Positions 1 to 7,628 of a stretch of DNA of 56,343 bases are shown in pieces (within the stretch, counting starts at the first letter, position 1; every line of letters begins with the position of its first letter). This DNA comes from an uncultured Spirochaetaceae bacterium (GTDB lineage: Bacteria > Spirochaetota > Spirochaetia > Treponematales > Treponemataceae): positions 11,053-67,395 of the forward strand of contig CACZYY010000009.1 in NCBI GenBank assembly GCA_902785455.1, written 5' to 3'. The position numbers and the translations under genes are program-made. The notes under the pieces are model-generated. The model saw only the letters and a list, made by a program, of their open reading frames with translations, was not told the origin of the DNA and made no database searches.

Positions 1-897
1 AAGACCTTTTATCTTATTTTTTAAATGTTTTACAGGTGATTCGCCAAATGCTTTCATAAATGGTGTTGCAATATCGTCAAGTGTGAGTTCGGAACCATAT
101 TTGTTTTTGATTTCGTCCCAGTATTTTATCATCCATACATAGAGATCGCTTTTGGTGCGGTGCCTGAAGTATTTCATGATATGGTATTTGTCAATAATGC
201 TGATGACCGGAAAATAGACGTGATAAAGCCATGACTGCATTGCCATGTCCATGCCGATTTCATCACTTTTGTTCATATTAATGTAGTATTTGTGCGTGAG
301 AATATGGTTGTAAATAACGTCATACTGTCCAGGAACTGAAAAATCCAGACTCCAGAAGTCAGTGGCGTCTCCAAAACCTGTCTCTGTGTAGAATACACGT
401 TTTTCGTAATTTATGACTTGTTTTGTCATTTTTTTGAGTGAGTCGCCTGGATGGAGCTTGATTTCGCTCTGGAGGCTTACGACTTCGGCATCGATGAACT
501 CGACGCCGCGTGATTTTGCAACTGATACACGATGATTTCCGTCTCGCACAAAATAGACTCCGCCAAGCTCGTAAAGTGAGATTGGAGGCAGGGGAATGTC
601 ATTTATGTGCGCGATGTCGATATGTTCCCATCTTGCTTTGAGATGCATGCTTTTTGGAAAAAAACGGTTGTCAAAGTCGTTGTAACGGCCTTCGCTTCCT
701 ACGATTAATTTGACTGGGACTGTCTGCATGCCTTTATAGACTTCGTTTTCTGGTTTGAGCAGCTTTTTAATATCAGAAAGAGAAATTAAAGTCGCTTCAT
801 CAGGATTGAGAAAGTGTTGAACTTCGTTGAATAAAGCTTTGTGCCTTGCGCGTGAAAAATCTTCGTCTGACATGCTTGAAAGTACTGTTCCGCTCAT
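1..897 (-). CDS. ParB/sulfiredoxin-like domain protein, 3' end beyond window
   Basis: I translated this frame from the ATG at 897; 299 codons run to the window edge without a stop, so the C-terminus is missing. Around residues 115-135 it carries the segment VRDGNHRVSVAKSRG, the phosphoacceptor-like signature of the ParB/sulfiredoxin fold, as in DUF4032-type proteins often called transcriptional regulators. No DNA-binding helix-turn-helix is evident in the visible part, which is rich in aromatic and charged residues. It overlaps the stop of the upstream metallophosphoesterase by four bases (ATGA), so translation is probably coupled and it is the third gene of the operon that starts near 2985. 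The fold assignment is family knowledge; substrate and role are unknown. Confidence 0.7.
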   Translation of the reverse strand, partial: MSGTVLSSMSDEDFSRARHKALFNEVQHFLNPDEATLISLSDIKKLLKPENEVYKGMQTVPVKLIVGSEGRYNDFDNRFFPKSMHLKARWEHIDIAHINDIPLPPISLYELGGVYFVRDGNHRVSVAKSRGVEFIDAEVVSLQSEIKLHPGDSLKKMTKQVINYEKRVFYTETGFGDATDFWSLDFSVPGQYDVIYNHILTHKYYINMNKSDEIGMDMAMQSWLYHVYFPVISIIDKYHIMKYFRHRTKSDLYVWMIKYWDEIKNKYGSELTLDDIATPFMKAFGESPVKHLKNKIKGL

Positions 898-1616
898 TGT
901 TCACTCTCCAAATTTAGAATTGTGTAGCTGAATGCGTTTACGACCGTTGTTTGACCAACTTGTGTAGTTCGAGGTGTATTCATGTCGTAAAGATGTATGT
1001 GACCGTGGACTAGATATGTCGGCTGGAATTTTTTGATAAACCAATTGAAACATTCAAATCCTTTGTGGCACGGATCTTCTTTGTCATGGATGTGACGTGG
1101 AGAAGCGTGCGTGAGAAAAATATCGAGGTAAGTTCCGTAACGCAGTTTGTTGTACAGAAGGCGTGGAACTAATTCAAGAAGTTTGAAGAACATCTGTGAA
1201 TTTGTGTACTGGCAGAGACCGTTGTTGTAACGGATTGAGCCGGAAGCCCCTGCAATGAGAAGTGGACGCGGTTTTTTGCCCTGCCGTGGAATCTTGAATT
1301 TTTTATCTTTGAGGACCTTGAAACCTGCGTAGGTTGCTCCAAAACTTCCTTTGAGGTTCCCGACACTCTGGTCCTCAAGCCAGGTCGGGTGCGCACCTTT
1401 TTGTGGACGCTGCTTGTGATAATAACCGAAATCCTTGAGATTGTGATTTCCAAAAATGAAATATGTCTGGCGGTTAAGCGTAGAGACGATGAAATCAATA
1501 TAGTCGGAAGGCAAATCGCCGGCACATAGAATTAAATCAATATCTTTGAAGCGTTCTTTTGCTCCTGTGCTGTATACGAGCGGATCAATTTGATCGGAGA
1601 CGCAGAGAATCTTCAT
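894..1616 (-). CDS. Calcineurin-like metallophosphoesterase
   Basis: The 240-residue protein carries the metallophosphoesterase motif series: VSDQID at the N-terminus, CAGDLPSDY, FGNHN, LTHASPRH and VHGHIH near the C-terminus. These supply the Asp, Asn and His ligands of a dinuclear metal centre that hydrolyses phosphoesters, presumably in the cytoplasm because no signal peptide is present. The first motif has Asp-x-Gln rather than the common Asp-x-His. I place the start at the ATG at 1616, which gives MKILCVSD at the usual family position and has AGG a few bases upstream; a longer frame to 1697 would run deep into the upstream gene. It lies seven bases downstream of the TPR gene and overlaps the ParB-like gene by ATGA. 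The physiological substrate cannot be read from the sequence. Confidence 0.85.
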   Translation of the reverse strand: MKILCVSDQIDPLVYSTGAKERFKDIDLILCAGDLPSDYIDFIVSTLNRQTYFIFGNHNLKDFGYYHKQRPQKGAHPTWLEDQSVGNLKGSFGATYAGFKVLKDKKFKIPRQGKKPRPLLIAGASGSIRYNNGLCQYTNSQMFFKLLELVPRLLYNKLRYGTYLDIFLTHASPRHIHDKEDPCHKGFECFNWFIKKFQPTYLVHGHIHLYDMNTPRTTQVGQTTVVNAFSYTILNLESEQ

Positions 1617-1623
1617 ATTTAAC

Positions 1624-2985
1624 CTAAATTCCTGCTTTGGCAAGAATTGCTTCGAGTTTGTCTTTGCCAACCAGCTCAATCGGACGGTTTTCTGCAAAAC
1701 GCAATGCTGTAGATGTGAACTCTGATGAAGTGCATGCGTATGCTTTTACACAGTTCTTAGACTTTGCGAAATCAAGTGTACGACGAACTTCGGCATCTTC
1801 GATTGGCTCTGTTATGCGGTAGAAATTGAGTAGGAAGAGCTGCTTTCGCATGTTCATCCAGTCGTCCTTTTTAACCTCTGTGGCAATAATCTGACAACCC
1901 CATTTCTTTTCTTCGGTGGTTTGAGCCGACATGTTGAATCCTGCGAGAGTGGCCTTTTTGCAGATTTCTAGAAATTCTGCATTGGAGCTTGTGAGGAATT
2001 CTTTGAGACTGTCGTTTGACTGCAAATCCTTGTATTCCGAAAGTTTGGAAGAAACGTCGCGGAAATTGCGGTTGATTTTTGAGATAATCTGCCACTGTTC
2101 GATTGCTTTGTCGATTTTTCGGTTTTTTTCGTAGCAGGAAGCGAGGAAATATCTTGCGTAAAGCGTTTCCTGTGCCTTTTCGTCTTTGCCTGCTTTGACA
2201 GCCTTTTCAAATTCAAGCTGTGCATTGTCTGTTGCTCCAGCCATCATATAGCACGAACCGCGCTCGAGAAGGGCACGCTGCTTGAATTCTGGATCACGGC
2301 ATGCCTTTTCGAATGATTTGACTGCTGCTGGATATTCTTTGTTCTCTTTTTGAATTTTGCCAAGATAATAATAGGTAGAGAATGTTTCTGGGCTGAGTTT
2401 GAGCGCATAGTCGATGGCTTTTTTTGCATCGTTAAATTGCTTTGCGCGGAAGAGAATCATGCCCATGCCAGCCCATGCCTTGACATGTTTTTTGTTGAAT
2501 TTAATTGCTTTTTGATAGAAGCCGAGCGCTGTTTCTGCGTTGCTCTGCTGTTCGTAAATTTTTGCGCACTGATAAAAATGCTCTGCATTGGTTGGCTCAA
2601 GCTTGGTGAGAAGAAGAAACTCTTTGAGAGCATCGTCGAGCTGGTTGAATTTGAGATAAAGCTGCGAAAGCTGCTTGCGGAATTCGGCCTCTGGAAGCTG
2701 GGCGTCGAAAAGAGCGTTGTTGGCGACCGTTTTTAATTCCATGAGGGCCAGCTCGTTTTTATGATCTGCGAGATAGGCTTTGCCGAGATAGTAATGTGCA
2801 TGATAATCCCGTGGATCTTTTGCGATGAGTGATTTCGCAAGTTTTTGTGCCTGAGCAAATTTTTGCTGCTTTATGAGTTTGTTGATTCCGTCGAGCTTTT
2901 TAGGAGCGGCTAAAGATTTTATTAGAAAAACTCCGAGAAATCCGATGAGAACCAGAAGAATTAAACTGACTGCAACAACTACCAT
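1624..2985 (-). CDS. TPR membrane protein with Mrr-like C-terminal domain
   Basis: The 453-residue protein starts with one membrane helix (residues about 2-23, VVVAVSLILLVLIGF and onward), followed by about seven tetratricopeptide repeats to residue 330 and a C-terminal domain from about 340. The C-terminal sequence, with an alternating hydrophobic pattern and an ending like IELVGKDKLEAILAKAG, resembles the restriction-endonuclease-like (Mrr_cat/DUF2034) fold; an intact PD-(D/E)XK set is not obvious, so it may be a non-catalytic binding module. I chose the ATG at 2985 because a near-perfect promoter (-35 at 3024-3019, -10 at 3001-2996) covers the alternative upstream TTG at 3024. It is the first gene of the operon ending at the window start. 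Likely a scaffold on the cytoplasmic membrane; function unknown. Confidence 0.75.
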   Translation of the reverse strand: MVVVAVSLILLVLIGFLGVFLIKSLAAPKKLDGINKLIKQQKFAQAQKLAKSLIAKDPRDYHAHYYLGKAYLADHKNELALMELKTVANNALFDAQLPEAEFRKQLSQLYLKFNQLDDALKEFLLLTKLEPTNAEHFYQCAKIYEQQSNAETALGFYQKAIKFNKKHVKAWAGMGMILFRAKQFNDAKKAIDYALKLSPETFSTYYYLGKIQKENKEYPAAVKSFEKACRDPEFKQRALLERGSCYMMAGATDNAQLEFEKAVKAGKDEKAQETLYARYFLASCYEKNRKIDKAIEQWQIISKINRNFRDVSSKLSEYKDLQSNDSLKEFLTSSNAEFLEICKKATLAGFNMSAQTTEEKKWGCQIIATEVKKDDWMNMRKQLFLLNFYRITEPIEDAEVRRTLDFAKSKNCVKAYACTSSEFTSTALRFAENRPIELVGKDKLEAILAKAGI

Positions 2986-2995
2986 AATAAAAAAA

Positions 2996-3024
2996 ATTAT
3001 ATACCAATTTAAAGTATGTTTCAA
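2996..3024 (-). promoter_or_regulatory. Sigma-70-type promoter for the TPR operon
   Basis: On the minus strand TTGAAA (3024-3019) is followed by a 17-base spacer and a consensus TATAAT (3001-2996). Transcription would begin near 2990, only about five bases before the ATG at 2985, so the mRNA would be nearly leaderless. No transcript data were available; the call rests on box match and spacing. Confidence 0.7.
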
Positions 3025-3079
3025 TCAAAAAAAATTGCGGACGAAAATGAAAATCTGCCGATAATTCTAAAGAAGGACC

Positions 3080-3162
3080 GCCACACAGATTGGGGATTAC
3101 TACGTAATCCCTTTAAAATATATAATTTTTGATTTTGCGTAGCAAAATCGAATCTGTGTGGC
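3080..3162. repeat. Nested palindromic element between divergent genes
   Basis: A perfect 12-base inverted repeat (GCCACACAGATT at 3080-3091, its complement at 3151-3162) encloses two perfect 8-base hairpins: GGGATTAC/GTAATCCC (3093-3111) and GATTTTGC/GCAAAATC (3131-3149). The result is a three-way-junction-like structure. A TATAAT lies between the inner hairpins at 3121-3126, a possible -10 box for the gene at 3175, though no good -35 box is present. The right half is about 78 percent identical (25 of 32) to 32686-32717, which suggests a dispersed family. Confidence 0.75.
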
Positions 3163-3174
3163 ATAAATAATTCT

Positions 3175-5631
3175 ATGGCAAAAAAGAAAATATTTGTTTT
3201 GACGATAATATTGACGCTTCTCTTGGCTCCGGCCATTTCTCAAAAGAAAAAGGCTTCTTCTGAGAGAAAAACAAAGGCTCCGCTTCCCGCTGCAGTGAAT
3301 CCTACAACAACGAAATCTCCTGAGGCAAAGACCGCCGTTGATAAGCTCAAAAAAACTCCTGCAAAAAAGCAAAAGAAAGAGCCTGTAATCGTATATAATG
3401 AAGATTTTGTAAAAGGTGAGGAACTTTTTGTTCTTAATAAGCCGGAAGAAGCTATCGCATATTTTGAAAAATCCCTCCAGAGCGATAACATTGACCCGAA
3501 AGTCTATGTTTATCTTGGTGTCTGTTATTATCAGATCGAGCAATATGACAAATCTCTTGCCGTGTGCGTCCAGGGTTTGGCAAAGGAAGAGACGGACCAT
3601 AAGATTCTTGCTTATAATGCCGGAAATTCATGCTATGCCATGGGAAACTATATGCGTGCTGATGCGAGCTATGCGATTGCTCTTCGTGAGGACGAGAATT
3701 ATTCTCCGGCGGTTCTTAACCGCGCGAACGCCCAGCTTAAACTTGATCATCTTGGTGATGCAAAAGAAAATTATATTAAATATCTTGAAATTGAGCCGGA
3801 AACTCCGCAAAGAGAAAAAATTGAGGAGATAATTCGGCTTCTTGATGCGGAAATTATCAGGCGTGCAAAAGAAAAACCTGAGCTTGTGAATGCTGAATTC
3901 AACATCGAAAATGAAAAAATGGAAATCCCAGATGAGCCGGAAAAAGTTCTTGCTGATGAAATCCCGCAGGAAAAGAAAGTTGATGAAAAAATTCCGAGTG
4001 AACTTGTTCGTTCGGTTGCGCCGGAGCTTCCTGGGGAAATCAAAGAGAAAAAGCCTCTGGAACGTGTTGACTCTGAAAAAATCGCTGAGAAAAAGGAAAC
4101 TCCTGTCATTCCAGAACTTGTAGGCCCTGATGGAGAACCGCCGTATATTCCTCCTGAACAGCTTATGCTTGCGCCGGTTGTGATTGCAAAGGGGAGTGAA
4201 ACTAAAGATACAGACAATCTTTCTCGAAATGCGGAAAAACTCAGACTTGATGACGACATGAAACGATTTGAAGAAGAATTCCGTCGTGAGCGGGAGGAAG
4301 CCAGAAGGGCAGAAGAAGCCCGAATCGCCGCCGAAGCTGAGGAAAGCCGTAGAAAAGCTGCGGAGGCTGAGCGAATTGCCGAAGAAAAACGACGAAAAGC
4401 AGCCGAGGAAGAAGAAAGAATTGCGGCTCAGAAACGCGCGCTCGAAGAAGAACGCAGAAATCTTGAGAAAGCAAGAATGGACGCCGAGATTGAAGCTCAA
4501 AAACGTGCTTTGGAAGAGCAGCAGCGTAAAATGGAAGAATCAATGAAGGCTTTTGAGGAGAATCAGAAGCGCATTGCCGAAGAAAATCGTCGCAAAATGG
4601 AAGAAGAGGCACGACTTGCTGAAGAAAAACGCAAGATTGAGGAAGAGCGAAAGGCATTTGCGGCAGAACAGCAGCGCGTTATAGAAGAAAACCGAAAAAA
4701 AATTGAGGAAGAGGCTAGAATAAAAGCGGAAGAAGAAGTTCGCAAGGCTGAAGAAGAAAAAGCCCAGAAAGAAGCAGAGGAAAAAGCTCAGAAAGAGGCT
4801 GAAGAAAAAGCACAGAAAGAGGCTGAGGCAAAAGAAGCCGCAAGACAAGAAAAAATTTCAAAATGGCCTTCCCCAAAACTTTCTCTTGATGTCAAAGGCG
4901 GTGAAAAATTTACGCCGGATGGTGACGGACGAAATGACCTTGTTACGTTCAAGCCGGAAGTCAAGTATCTTGAAGAGCCTCCTGAAAGCTGGACTTTGGA
5001 AATTACTGATCCAAAAGAAAATCTCTTCCGTACAATCAGTGGTTCTGGAAATTTACCTACATCAATTGAATGGGATGGAAGAAGTGAGAGCGGGGAAGTC
5101 GTTGTTTCTAGAAATGTATACAAGGCGAAGTTGACAGTCGTTCCTTCTGAGAAAGACAGAAAAAGAACAGGTGAGATGAAAGCTGAGGTCAGCGAAGAAA
5201 TTCACACAGGACTTTTGCTTGAAGTCATTGTTCCAGGGCATGAATGGAAAATTGTCGTCCAGTCTATTGCTTTTGATCCGAACGCAGCTGGATTCAAAAA
5301 AGTTTCAAAAGAACAGAAGTTGTCAAACGCACAGACTCTTGATGAAGTAGCTGATGAAATCCGGGAACTTGCAAAATCTGGTACGGAAGTGAACGTTATA
5401 ATAGAAGGATATGCGAATAATATCAGTGGAACCGAAAAAGAACAGAAAGAGGAGCTTCTTCCGTTGAGCCAGAAACGTGCTGAGACAATTGTTAATGAAC
5501 TTATAAAACGCGGAATTGATCCAAAACTCCTTACGCCGAAAGGCTTGGGCGGTGCAAATCCGATTGCCAGCCAGGAAGATCAGGCCAACTGGTGGAAAAA
5601 CCGCCGGGTTGAGTTCCGGATTAATCAATAA
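3175..5631 (+). CDS. OmpA-family protein with TPR and long coiled-coil region
   Basis: The 818-residue exported protein begins with a signal peptide (KKKIFVLTIILTLLLAPAIS). TPR-like helices occupy residues about 75-220, a Pro/Glu/Lys-rich linker follows, and about 343-562 is an almost pure Glu/Ala/Arg/Lys helix likely to form a long rod or coiled coil. Residues 575-650 contain TPDGDGRND, as in FlgD/Ig-like or CHU_C modules. The C-terminus (about 690-818) is an OmpA/MotB peptidoglycan-binding domain: VIIEGYANN, LSQKRAETIVNELIKRGID and NRRVEFRIN match the family pattern. It probably links peptidoglycan to an envelope structure in the periplasm. No strong ribosome-binding site precedes the ATG. 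It is followed 50 bases later by the first transglutaminase-like gene. The antisense frames over the charged helix are codon-bias artefacts. Confidence 0.85.
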   Translation: MAKKKIFVLTIILTLLLAPAISQKKKASSERKTKAPLPAAVNPTTTKSPEAKTAVDKLKKTPAKKQKKEPVIVYNEDFVKGEELFVLNKPEEAIAYFEKSLQSDNIDPKVYVYLGVCYYQIEQYDKSLAVCVQGLAKEETDHKILAYNAGNSCYAMGNYMRADASYAIALREDENYSPAVLNRANAQLKLDHLGDAKENYIKYLEIEPETPQREKIEEIIRLLDAEIIRRAKEKPELVNAEFNIENEKMEIPDEPEKVLADEIPQEKKVDEKIPSELVRSVAPELPGEIKEKKPLERVDSEKIAEKKETPVIPELVGPDGEPPYIPPEQLMLAPVVIAKGSETKDTDNLSRNAEKLRLDDDMKRFEEEFRREREEARRAEEARIAAEAEESRRKAAEAERIAEEKRRKAAEEEERIAAQKRALEEERRNLEKARMDAEIEAQKRALEEQQRKMEESMKAFEENQKRIAEENRRKMEEEARLAEEKRKIEEERKAFAAEQQRVIEENRKKIEEEARIKAEEEVRKAEEEKAQKEAEEKAQKEAEEKAQKEAEAKEAARQEKISKWPSPKLSLDVKGGEKFTPDGDGRNDLVTFKPEVKYLEEPPESWTLEITDPKENLFRTISGSGNLPTSIEWDGRSESGEVVVSRNVYKAKLTVVPSEKDRKRTGEMKAEVSEEIHTGLLLEVIVPGHEWKIVVQSIAFDPNAAGFKKVSKEQKLSNAQTLDEVADEIRELAKSGTEVNVIIEGYANNISGTEKEQKEELLPLSQKRAETIVNELIKRGIDPKLLTPKGLGGANPIASQEDQANWWKNRRVEFRINQ

Positions 5632-5643
5632 AAACAGCAACTA

Positions 5644-5672
5644 TTGCGTAAAATTAAAAATTACTATACATT
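5644..5672 (+). promoter_or_regulatory. Weak candidate promoter before the first barrel/transglutaminase-like gene
   Basis: TTGCGT (5644-5649), a 17-base spacer and TACATT (5667-5672), overlapping TATACA at 5665-5670, lie just upstream of the ATG at 5682. The -35 match is poor. If used, the leader would be only a few bases, as for other genes here. Confidence 0.3.
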
Positions 5673-5681
5673 GTTTCGGGA

Positions 5682-7628
5682 ATGAGTTTAAAAAGTAAGT
5701 ACAAGCTAATCGCATTATTATTTTCATTAATTGCAACATCTTCTCTTTATTCGTACGATTTGACATTTAAGGCCGAGCCTATTGCTGTTATGCCGTTTAT
5801 GTCGTCTGGTGAGACCAAGTGGGATCCTGTTGGCGGCGCAGGCTTCTTGAGCATGGGCGTTGATTTTTTCGGCTGCTTGAATTTTGGTCCGTCGTTCGGT
5901 TACTTTATTATTCCCAAAAACAATAATGGCGAGCTTCTTGATGATGAGGCCAAATTTGTATCGCTGATTCCTTTTGGTTTGCAGACAAACCTGTTTTTTT
6001 ATCCTGCTGCCCGTATTGAGCTTTCTCTTGGCGGCGGTGCAGGTTATGGAATTGCCAAAAACGGCTCTTCATCACATTTTGCTCCATGGTACAGAGGTTT
6101 TGCGGATTTGGGATTGCGACTCAATCCTCACTGGACTGTAGGTGCCGGAGCTTCATATTTTGCATATCAGAACGACACATGGATTGGAAACCCTGGAATT
6201 GCTGGCCTTACGGTCGGCCTGGCACTCAAATTCCATCTTGAAACTGAACGCAAGAGCAGCGGTGCCGGCTCTGTTGAATGTACTAGCGAAATTCCGGACA
6301 GTCTTTTCCCGCTTTTCTATACAATGTATAAAGAAAACCCGTTCGGAACAATTTATATCAAGAATAACGAATCAGCTGAAATCCGAAACGTTACGGTTAC
6401 TTTCCGCGCTGAGGGGTATACTGCTTCCGAGCTTAAATGCGGTTCAATTCCTAGTATCAGAAAACGAAAGGTGAAGGAACTTCCATTTTTTGCTGATTTT
6501 ACCAAGAAAATCCTCAATTTCACTGAGGCTGGCAAAATTCCTGGTGAAATCATCGTAAGCTACGACCTTCTTGGTGAACGAAAAACATCAATATCATCAG
6601 TCATTATTCCTGTTTACAACCGAAGTCAGGTTCGCTGGAATGATCCTCAGGCTCTTGCCGCATATATTTCAGCTTCTGCACCGGAAGTTCTCGAAATGTC
6701 AAAGGTTCTTGTTGGTATCGCCCGAACAAAACTCCGCTCCGGCGTAAACCGTAATCTCCAGTTTGCAATGTATCTGATTGAAGGCATGAAAATTGCCGGA
6801 ATAAAATGTGAATCCGATTTTGAGACTCCTTACAACCGCTTCCATCTTGATGAAACTCTGCTTGATTTCATTCAGTATCCGTATCAGACGATTTTTTACA
6901 ACGGCGGTGATTGTGATGATGTCGGTATTCTTACTATGGCTCTTCTTGAGTCTGTCGGTATTCACGGCGCATATATTCCTGTTGATGATGATTTCATCGT
7001 TCTTTTTGACACTGGCGTTGAAATGAGCAAAGCTGACCGTTACTTTGACGGCACTTCCCGAATTCTTGATATTGACGGCAATGTCTGGATTCCGCTTTCA
7101 ATGCGAAGTTTGCAGGAAGGTTTCATCAACAGCTGGCATAATGCTGCCAAAAATCTCAATGCCCTGCTTGAATCCGATGAAGGGCTCACACTTGTTGCCC
7201 TTGAAGAAGCCTGGAAACTTTATCCTTCAACTGGTTTCTCTCAGCCGGAAAATATCACGCTTTCTTTTGATGAAAAGCGTCTTGTTGCGGCGGCAGAAGT
7301 TGATATGGCTCGTTATGTATCAACAGAGTTTGGTCCAAGAATTGAAAAAGCACAGAATGTAATAAAAAGAGGTGGCGAAAATGCCGATAACTATAATCAG
7401 CTAGGTATGCTTTATGTAAGGGCTGGCATGTACAAAGAAGCAACTCAGGTATACAAAAAATCTGCAAATTTGGGAAATGTCACCGCAATGAACAACTTGG
7501 GCAATATTGCATCATTACAAAAAGAATATTTAGAAGCAAAAAAGTGGTATGAGAGAGCAATTCAAAAAGATCCTGACAATGAGAGCGCAAGGAAAAACCT
7601 TGAGCGAATCATGGGGGAATTGGAGTAA
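5682..7628 (+). CDS. Outer-membrane barrel / transglutaminase-like / TPR protein, probably catalytically dead
   Basis: The 648-residue protein has a signal peptide (YKLIALLFSLIATSSLYS), a region of alternating hydrophobic strands with Gly-rich turns (about 25-185) typical of a small beta-barrel, an Ig-like stretch, a transglutaminase-like (papain-fold) domain at about 335-475 and TPR repeats at about 555-648. The nucleophile motif GGDCDD is present (Cys411). In the downstream paralog the histidine motif is PGHIFIAFD; here the aligned stretch is VDDDFIVLFD, so the catalytic His is Asp437, and the later WVPLE is WIPLS. I infer a binding or scaffolding role rather than catalysis. The next gene overlaps its 3' end in another frame. 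The barrel call is from composition and pattern only. Confidence 0.75.
   Translation: MSLKSKYKLIALLFSLIATSSLYSYDLTFKAEPIAVMPFMSSGETKWDPVGGAGFLSMGVDFFGCLNFGPSFGYFIIPKNNNGELLDDEAKFVSLIPFGLQTNLFFYPAARIELSLGGGAGYGIAKNGSSSHFAPWYRGFADLGLRLNPHWTVGAGASYFAYQNDTWIGNPGIAGLTVGLALKFHLETERKSSGAGSVECTSEIPDSLFPLFYTMYKENPFGTIYIKNNESAEIRNVTVTFRAEGYTASELKCGSIPSIRKRKVKELPFFADFTKKILNFTEAGKIPGEIIVSYDLLGERKTSISSVIIPVYNRSQVRWNDPQALAAYISASAPEVLEMSKVLVGIARTKLRSGVNRNLQFAMYLIEGMKIAGIKCESDFETPYNRFHLDETLLDFIQYPYQTIFYNGGDCDDVGILTMALLESVGIHGAYIPVDDDFIVLFDTGVEMSKADRYFDGTSRILDIDGNVWIPLSMRSLQEGFINSWHNAAKNLNALLESDEGLTLVALEEAWKLYPSTGFSQPENITLSFDEKRLVAAAEVDMARYVSTEFGPRIEKAQNVIKRGGENADNYNQLGMLYVRAGMYKEATQVYKKSANLGNVTAMNNLGNIASLQKEYLEAKKWYERAIQKDPDNESARKNLERIMGELE

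Noticed and set aside
3022-3024. TTG start for the TPR gene
   Set aside because: The bases form the -35 box of a near-perfect promoter, and there is no ribosome-binding site.
3628-4500. A 290-codon minus-strand frame opposite the OmpA-like gene
   Set aside because: It is the mirror of the Glu/Lys/Arg-rich coding strand and encodes an implausible Phe/Ser/Arg-rich protein.
7549-7628. A frameshift or gene fusion between the two transglutaminase-like paralogs
   Set aside because: Both have complete signal peptides and domains; the overlap is short and in different frames, as in coupled genes.
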